A stretch of DNA of 64,000 bases. It comes from Gracilaria vermiculophylla. Taxonomy: Eukaryota > Rhodophyta > Florideophyceae > Gracilariales > Gracilariaceae. Positions 58,459 to 64,000 of this stretch are shown here, piece after piece (positions within the stretch are counted from its first letter, which is position 1; each line of letters starts with the position of its first letter). Location: contig JAHNZQ020003149.1 of assembly GCA_019155205.2 (NCBI GenBank), forward strand, positions 1,182,487-1,246,486, given 5' to 3'. The position numbers and the translations under genes were made by a program. The notes below the pieces were generated by a model, which was given only the letters and a program-made list of their open reading frames with translations, was not told the DNA's origin and ran no database searches.

Positions 58459-58953
58459 ATGGGAGGTGCTTTTTTCGCCTTTGTTTCGTCGCCGCTCTTG
58501 ACGAAGACGGCTGGCGCATGTCATCGCGCGTCGTACGCGGTATGCTCTGTCACGCCGCCGAACGACCCGACCAAGCTGCGAACAGAGTCGCAGCGAAGGC
58601 GCAACTCGCCTCCCAAGCCGATGCGACGGCGACGCAGGCGTCGCGTCGACGACGACCCCGTGGACTGGGACAAACTCGAGTCGATTCCGTTGGTTCGGAA
58701 AGATGCGCCGCCAGAATCTGGTGAGGACTACTGGATTGATGCCTCTGCGAAACAAGCTGATGCTGCCGCAGAGCGTCGGCCAGCTCCGCAGATTGACGGG
58801 CAGTTAAAGGAGAAGCTGCGGGACGAGGTTGTTCGGCCTTACGCTCAGAACTGGATTCTGTGGATTAGCTTGGGCGTGCTGGCGCTGGTGCTGGCCGTGT
58901 GGGCGGTGGGCGGCGTAGATACGCTACCCATCATTAGAGTGCCCGACTTGTAG
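58459..58953 (+). CDS. Small plastid-type membrane protein, possible thylakoid PSII-assembly relative
   Basis: A 164-residue protein from the ATG at 58459. Residues 1-60 are basic, Ser/Pro-rich and hydrophobic, a probable plastid transit peptide. The mature part has VDWDKLESIPLVRKDAPPESGEDYWID, a linker, then LKEKLRDEVVRPYAQNWILW leading into one membrane helix (about residues 133-152), and ends IIRVPDL. The EDYWID and PYxQNWI motifs and the P-D-L end recall small chloroplast thylakoid proteins of plants in the LPA2-like group, but I am matching from memory and do not assign a name. It is divergent from the PHR2-like gene across 387 bp. Confidence 0.6.
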   Translation: MGGAFFAFVSSPLLTKTAGACHRASYAVCSVTPPNDPTKLRTESQRRRNSPPKPMRRRRRRRVDDDPVDWDKLESIPLVRKDAPPESGEDYWIDASAKQADAAAERRPAPQIDGQLKEKLRDEVVRPYAQNWILWISLGVLALVLAVWAVGGVDTLPIIRVPDL

Positions 58954-59230
58954 ACCCTGCCAACAGCAAGGGCTATTCTACGGCTGCCATTGCAGTAAAT
59001 CGCTGACATTGCTGGTGCCGCTTTGTGTGGGGGCGGCTGTAAGCCACTGTTATGCGCTGTCCCGACACCACCGCTACCGTTCTGTGTGTGAGGGCGGCGT
59101 GCCTCTCTACACCCGCCCTCACGCGTTCTGTTTTGCATGTTCGCATCTTCCTCGCTCCTGTCCACGCCCTTGTCACGCTGCATCCGCGTACCTTCGACGT
59201 CCATTGTTTCATTTTTCGTTGAAACGAGCC

Positions 59231-60114
59231 ATGAAGATTCTTTCGCTCATTTTAATCCGCGCCCTGCCGCAAGAGTCCGACGCGACCACGCTGGCCTCTG
59301 CGTACATGCTCGACGATTTTAACTTCTTTCAGCGCGAAAGGTACGTCTAGCTTTCGTTGACTTCTTCGGTTGCTGTTCGTTTTCCACCCGCTCACCGCGT
59401 CATCTCTGCACACAACAGCGTCAAACAATTCGCAACTTTCATCTCAAGGACAGTCGGGAAGCGCGTAGAACTCGGTCAAAGAAGCTCAGTCGAACATGAG
59501 GGCTATCTCGTCCACGTGCATGTTCGATCAAATGGCTTAGCTGCTGTCGCTGTCTGCGACAGGGAGTATCCTCCTCGCGTGGCCTTCACATTGCTTATGA
59601 AGTTGCAACATGATTTTATGGAAGCTCATACCGAGGCGACATGGCTTTCAACCAAGGATTCATTACCGTTTCCTCCGCTTGAGCAAATGATTCGAAAGTA
59701 TCAGGATCCACACGAAGCAGATGCGATTATGAAGATTCAGAAAGACCTTGACGAAACAAAGATTATTTTGCACAAGACAATTGATAGCGTTCTAGAACGA
59801 GGCGTCAAGCTTGACAATCTGGTAGAGAAGAGCACCGACCTTTCTGCGCAGTCCAAGATGTACGTCTCGCCGTCGCATGCGGTTTACTTTGTCATGCCTT
59901 CGCTCCGTTCTGCGTCTAACGTATCTCGCTTTTGTGCTGTGCGTTGCCCAATTCAACCCTCTGCGCAGGTTTTACAAGGTACGTGCTTTCTATCTCACCA
60001 ATGTCATTGCTTTGCTGATGTTTTCGTCCCATCTAACACAGTTTTGCCTGTTTCGTTCGATTTTCATGAGACAAGACTGCCAAAAAGCAAAACAGTTGCT
60101 GCAACATGATGTGA
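59231..60114 (+). CDS. YKT6: R-SNARE YKT6 (four exons, one of 10 nt)
   Basis: Exons at 59231-59340, 59419-59859, 59969-59978 and 60076-60114 give a 199-residue protein (human 198). The longin domain (about 1-135) starts MKILSLILIRAL, with FFQRESVKQFATF across junction 1. EYPPRVAFTLLMKL and RKYQDPHEADAIMKIQKDLD follow, then the SNARE motif with ETKIILHKTIDSVLERG and the zero-layer Arg. The C-terminus FYKTAKKQNSCCNMM ends in CC plus a CaaX box (CNMM) for palmitoylation and farnesylation. All three introns (78, 109, 97 nt) begin GTACGT. Exon 3, GTTTTACAAG, encodes the Met(part)-Phe-Tyr-Lys that human YKT6 has as AFYK. YKT6 works in Golgi, ER and vacuole/autophagosome fusion. Confidence 0.93.
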
Positions 60115-61074
60115 ATCATAATTTTGGACCTTTTTGCGAAGCGTTCTGAATACCAACTTCTGTAAATGAACATCACTTCTGGACGGAGTAAACACAGAAC
60201 TGAACTCTATTTCCCTTGCACCACCTTCTAGACCTTGTGGCCATCGCGCCGTTAATGCTATACTGCGTGGCGAGCTTCATGATTTCACAGCTTCATGTGT
60301 TACGAAATATGGCAGATCTCGGGGCATAGTCGTCATGTGCGAATGAAGAAAAAATCGATGAGCATTCCAGAGACATGCAAGCATGTGGTCGGATCAAAAG
60401 CTGCTCATGTTCAAAAGATTTCACCCTGCGCGCAGTTCGACAGATTGGATGCAGCGGCTTCCGTTCGCGGCTTTGAGAAGTGCGGCCTGCCAAGTTGACA
60501 CTTATATATTGTAAAAAAAGCTGTGCAAGAAAGACTCGAGGACCATGACGGTTGTTGTTGTGGATCATATGTAGGAGGCTAAGCTAGCATAAAAATGCGC
60601 CAATTTCGATACATTCATCGTTGTGCATGTGGTAAGGTGCCAGGCCTTCGCGCTTCGGTGATCTGCTAGATTGCCAGACCTCGGCATGGGTTGGATACTT
60701 TCGTGCCCTTCATTGTCTACATCTTTCAAGACTTGGCATATTGGGTCACTCAGGTAGAATTAGATTACTTCTGCTTTACCATCATGTCTCAGAGAGCACA
60801 TCGCGGAGGAGTTTTCTTCCGGGGTAGCCTGACGTGGAGTTGTTATGGCCCCAGGAGCCGGAAATCGCTTGAAGCAGGAGTACAAGTTTAGCATTGCCGA
60901 ACCGTTTCTGAAAAGGTTTCAAACAGCTCGAAGGCAAGCTGAAATTCGTGGACACGTTTCAATTTTGAGTTGTGGCTTCTTTTGGCGAAGTTTCCGAGCA
61001 CTAACGGTTTGAGTCAGAGAGCGATCGCTATTCAGCTCTGTGCTCGATTACGTCAAGCATTACAAGAGCCCGCC
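60115..61074. other. Intergenic region, no gene seen
   Basis: 960 bp between YKT6 and NDUFA5. Short frames only, no repeats or RNA genes. Confidence 0.45.
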
Positions 61075-61588
61075 ATGCTTCAAACAATAGCAAGAAGGGC
61101 GTTCACACCTTCCTTGCGAAGATTTACATCAGCGCTTCGAGAGCCTGGACCCGTGGGTCTCCATGCGGGCGATGATCCACGAGCGGTAAGCTTTCAATGT
61201 CATTGGCGTCAGTAGCTCTCTGCGTCTCCTCACATCAACCGTCAGTCTAACGATTTCATCTGAATCGGGCGAAAAACAACAATCTCCCTGTCACCTGATG
61301 CAATAGACCCTTATCCAGCTTTATAAACAAACTCTCGATGCCGTAAAGGAGATTCCGGAAACGGCAAAGTATAGAGTCAATGTCGAAAAGATAACCAACT
61401 ATCGAATGGGAATCATTAGCGAGATTGAAAATGTCGAAAAGATCGAGGAAACATTGAATATTGGCCAGATTCAGGAGGTTATTGAGCAAGCCGAGGACGA
61501 GCTTCACCTGATTCCTCATATGATTGAATGGAAGCCTTGGGAGATGAAGGAAGGTGAAAAACCTGTTGTCATCACAGTCGTTGACTAA
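61075..61588 (+). CDS. NDUFA5: NADH dehydrogenase 1 alpha subcomplex subunit 5 (complex I), two exons
   Basis: Exon 1 (61075-61185) encodes a mitochondrial presequence-like start (MLQTIARRAFTPSLRRFTSA) and GPVGLHAGDDPRA. Exon 2 (61307-61588) continues TLIQLYKQTLDAVKEIPETAKYR, then IGQIQEVIEQAEDELHLIPHMIEWKPWE. Together they give 130 residues, matching the NDUFA5/B13 pattern (TG-x-VGL, L-x-x-LY, G-Q-x-E-E-V-I-x-Q-A-E-x-EL, M-x-EWKxWE). The 121-nt intron has donor GTAAGC (not GTACGT) and acceptor CAATAG, with a CTAAC branch-like site. The subunit is part of the peripheral matrix arm of complex I. NDUFAF7, a complex I assembly enzyme, lies 31 kb away in the window. Confidence 0.9.
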
Positions 61589-61893
61589 AGGCGAGGCCGT
61601 ACATTTTACATGATCGAAAGCTATTCAGTAAAACCCGGCTTTCTTGGCGGAACGAGAGTCATGGAGAGCAATGTTTATTCGAAGAAATACATTCAATTTG
61701 CGTTGCCTATCAATTCATCAGTGCACCATTAACAAGCGTAGAGCCGCCCGAAATCGGCGTCCAGTATCTCTAAGCACTACAGTGTGTGACTAAATATACT
61801 GCCTGTAAGATGGAGCTGGTGGAAGGACCACTAAAACTCCTGGCTGTTTCACAATTTAGCAGAACTTCATGAGTTCTTCCTCACCAGTCTATT
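61589..61893. other. Short intergenic stretch between convergent genes
   Basis: 305 bp between NDUFA5 and the BAR-like gene stop. Nothing is seen beyond the two 3' flanks. Confidence 0.45.
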
Positions 61894-62034
61894 CTAGGAG
61901 GCTCCTGCCCCGTCGGCCGGTGTCTCGTATGCTGATGGTGGAGCTGGCGGAGGAACTGTTGTTGTAGATGACTGATAGGCAGTGGGAGTTTGAACTGATG
62001 GTGGTACCGTGTAATTTGTGGACGACGCCCCCGA

Positions 62035-62070
<36 letters not shown>

Positions 62071-63486
62071 TGAGGAATACGTCGCGGGAGATGATCCTGG
62101 TGGATACGAATCCGAGGGATGTCTATAGCCGCCCCCAGATGGGAGTGGAGCAGAGTGATATACCGCAGGATTTGATGTCGAACTGGGGGGCTGAGACTGG
62201 TGGTATGCATAGTTCGACGACGGAGGGCTCGCTGGTGCTCCACCAGCACGCGGAGCATGAGAAACGTATGAGCTGTAACCGGTCGACGCCTGAGGGGCAG
62301 AAGCTGGATGAGACATTGGAGGTGGTGGAATATAGTCACTTGACGACGTCTGAGGGGTAGAGGCTGGAGGAGGTATTGGAGGTGGAGGAATATAATCGCT
62401 TGGCGGTGGCGGTGGAGGGGCATTCGATGTTCTGGGAGTAGCGCCCGGCACCGGCACAGCATAGCTCGTTGGAGGAGGGATATGATGTTGAACCCCGTAT
62501 CCAGTTGATCGAGGTGGAGGAGGCGGTGGCGGTGGAGTCGGAGATTGCGTCATTGGCGAATAAGAATTGCCGTATCCAGATGACAGATCATCCGGTGGGG
62601 GTGCCGTTGGAGCAGTGTCCACTCGAGGAAATGTCGCACCTTCTGCGCCTGGATTGTATGGTGGGTATGTGACATTCGGGGATGGAGCGTGAGGATCCGC
62701 TTCATTGGATATGGCAACTTTATCCGCTGACACCCATGGTCGGTGTTCCGAGCGCAGTAGAACTCTGTGGCCGAGACCAATTTCGTCAGCCTTGGCTGTA
62801 ATACTCTTCACTGGGTTCGCGTCAAAGTAGTGCCTTTGTAAAAGAAGCATAGCGGATAATGCACGGTCTGCAACGGCGAGTCGTTCCACTTCTATGGCGT
62901 CCATCTCAGCATATATACTTCTGTTTATGTTGGCCATTTCCTGCGCAAGATCTTGCACTTTGGTTTGGTTGCGTGAGCGCCGTTCTAGTTCCTTTTGAGA
63001 GATGGGGTTTCGACGTTTAGCTTCATTTTGTAACATTTGACGAGTTTTCGAGTCATAGTATTTATGCTGGCGGATCACGTCCAGACGTTTTTCGTGCAAT
63101 TTCTCAGTGTTGTCTATTCGGTTAAGAAGGGCACTGAGTTCCTTCTTCGACATGTCCATCCGCTGCACAGCATTGAAGTTGGGTTCAACGGCGCTGGACT
63201 CCGGAGAATCTAGCCGCGACTTGGCGGTTTGCAAGTCCTTCAATAGTGCGAGAACTGGAGAATCCTTTTCCGGGTATATTGAAGATCCTATAGTCTCGAA
63301 CGAGTTATAAGTGGAGAATATGGAATTCCAGGCTTCCTCATTCGAGACGATACAGCTTAGCAGTGACTGGACGGATGTGCGCCACTGATAGAGGGTGCTC
63401 TTAGTTGCGGCCAGTGATTCATCGCCTTTGATGATTTTCTTCTTGGTAGTGCCCTTGGCAAGAGATACTTTTAGACCGTGAATCAT
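61894..63486 (-). CDS. BAR-domain-like protein with proline-rich C-terminal region
   Basis: A 530-residue protein from the ATG at 63486. Residues about 1-230 are long amphipathic helices with a BAR-like pattern (WRTSVQSLLSCIVSNEEAW, then RLDVIRQHKYYDSKTRQML and IEVERLAVADRALSAMLLLQRHYF). The family's Y-D-x-K core is visible, suggesting a curved dimer that binds membranes. Residues about 300-530 are Pro/Ser/Tyr-rich, with poly-Pro runs of up to 12 and repeats of the form SDYIPPPP, SSYGY and NYAYH, as in proteins that bind SH3 or profilin or form condensates. A role in endocytic or vesicle trafficking is an inference; no other domain is present. The frame upstream starts at a GTG only. Confidence 0.65.
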
Positions 63487-64000
63487 AGGGTGTATGCTCA
63501 CACGGCCGAAGCAAGCGGACCAGACCAGTTTTCACACAAAAGTTTGACAAGTGGAAAGGTTTTACGACAGGAGCTCACCGGGCAGTTGGTGATATTGCGG
63601 ACCACACGACGAAAGTCGACGTTCACCAAAGAGAGTGGACGAAATTGTGAGTCTGATGTAAATCGGAAGGCGCAGGGCAGGTGGCAAAGAAATCGGCACC
63701 ACTTTATCAAGAGGGGCAGCGGCGGGAAGCAATTCGCGATGGCAGGTGCTCGGCACACATCCGTGGCGCCAGCCAGGTGGATAATGGCGCGATTCGAGAA
63801 GTGATTTGTAGGTTGAGGTGTCTTCGTACAGTAACCGAAAACAGAGCGATCTGCGCTACGGGCCCGTGCAACGCAGAGCCGTCATTGCTGCACATCGACT
63901 ATTCGCCGTTTGTGATGATTCGCATTACAGTGGATATAATTGTACTGTGCAAAGGGCAGGCCTCCACAGTGCGACACGGCTGATAGTAGTCTGCAGTCGT
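63487..64000. other. Gene-free right edge, upstream of the BAR-like gene
   Basis: 514 bp of promoter flank without a supported gene. A gene on the plus strand could begin outside the window. Confidence 0.45.

Noticed and set aside
1..64000. CRISPR arrays, bacterial operons, phage or plasmid genes, retroelement polymerases
   Set aside because: I found no regularly spaced repeats, no Shine-Dalgarno-led gene clusters, and no reverse transcriptase, integrase or transposase motifs in the frames.

Overview
The window looks like nuclear DNA of a photosynthetic eukaryote with a compact, intron-poor genome. Recognisable genes include nuclear-type housekeeping genes (ARP5, WDR12/YTM1, YKT6, TBCB, PSMG3), mitochondrial complex I genes (NDUFA5, NDUFAF7), and plastid or Calvin-cycle-related genes (an SBPase-type phosphatase, a PHR2-type photolyase-like protein, a DnaJ-type zinc-finger protein, a YbaB protein). 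There are two eukaryotic tRNAs with Pol III T-tract terminators. A bacterial-type cellulose synthase together with a KCS/FAE1 condensing enzyme suggests an alga, most likely a simple red alga, but the species cannot be fixed from the sequence. Most genes have a single exon. The introns that can be resolved are 50-120 nt long, and four of the five best ones start with GTACGT.

Layout. 0-20.5 kb, moderate GC: MFS transporter, GCNA/SprT-like protease, RING-H2 protein divergent from a plastid-type DnaJ zinc-finger protein, small membrane protein, tRNA-Arg, SBPase, Sel1-like protein, secreted NTR/TIMP-like protein, tandem-DEP protein, WDR12. 20.5-42.3 kb, becoming extremely GC-rich (most of 25-42 kb is CG/GGC low-complexity sequence between genes): ARP5, KCS, an unidentified proline-rich protein, NDUFAF7 convergent with PSMG3, a small unidentified protein, a multi-pass membrane protein, TBCB, secreted Cu/Zn SOD, cellulose synthase, YbaB, MsrB. 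42.3-47.2 kb: abrupt drop in GC, almost gene-free, one small coiled-coil membrane protein, a 100-base N gap, and a 230-bp inverted near-identical repeat whose right copy begins at the gap edge. 47.5-64 kb: tRNA-Val, DUF4203/TMEM198-like protein, coiled-coil protein, small membrane protein candidates, F-box/LRR protein, PHR2-like protein divergent from a small plastid-type membrane protein, YKT6 (four exons, one of 10 nt), NDUFA5 (two exons), and a BAR-like proline-rich protein.

The genes do not form one pathway. Loose themes are chloroplast metabolism and light (SBPase, DnaJ zinc finger, PHR2-like, the 58.5-kb membrane protein), mitochondrial complex I (NDUFAF7, NDUFA5), extracellular matrix and secretion (cellulose synthase, SOD, NTR protein, YKT6) and redox repair (MsrB, SOD). 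Nothing resembling a prokaryotic operon, CRISPR array or defence island is present. The most interesting items are the YKT6 micro-exon, the SBPase without plastid and redox signatures, the algal TIMP-like protein, and the GC-rich block with its hairpins and repeats.
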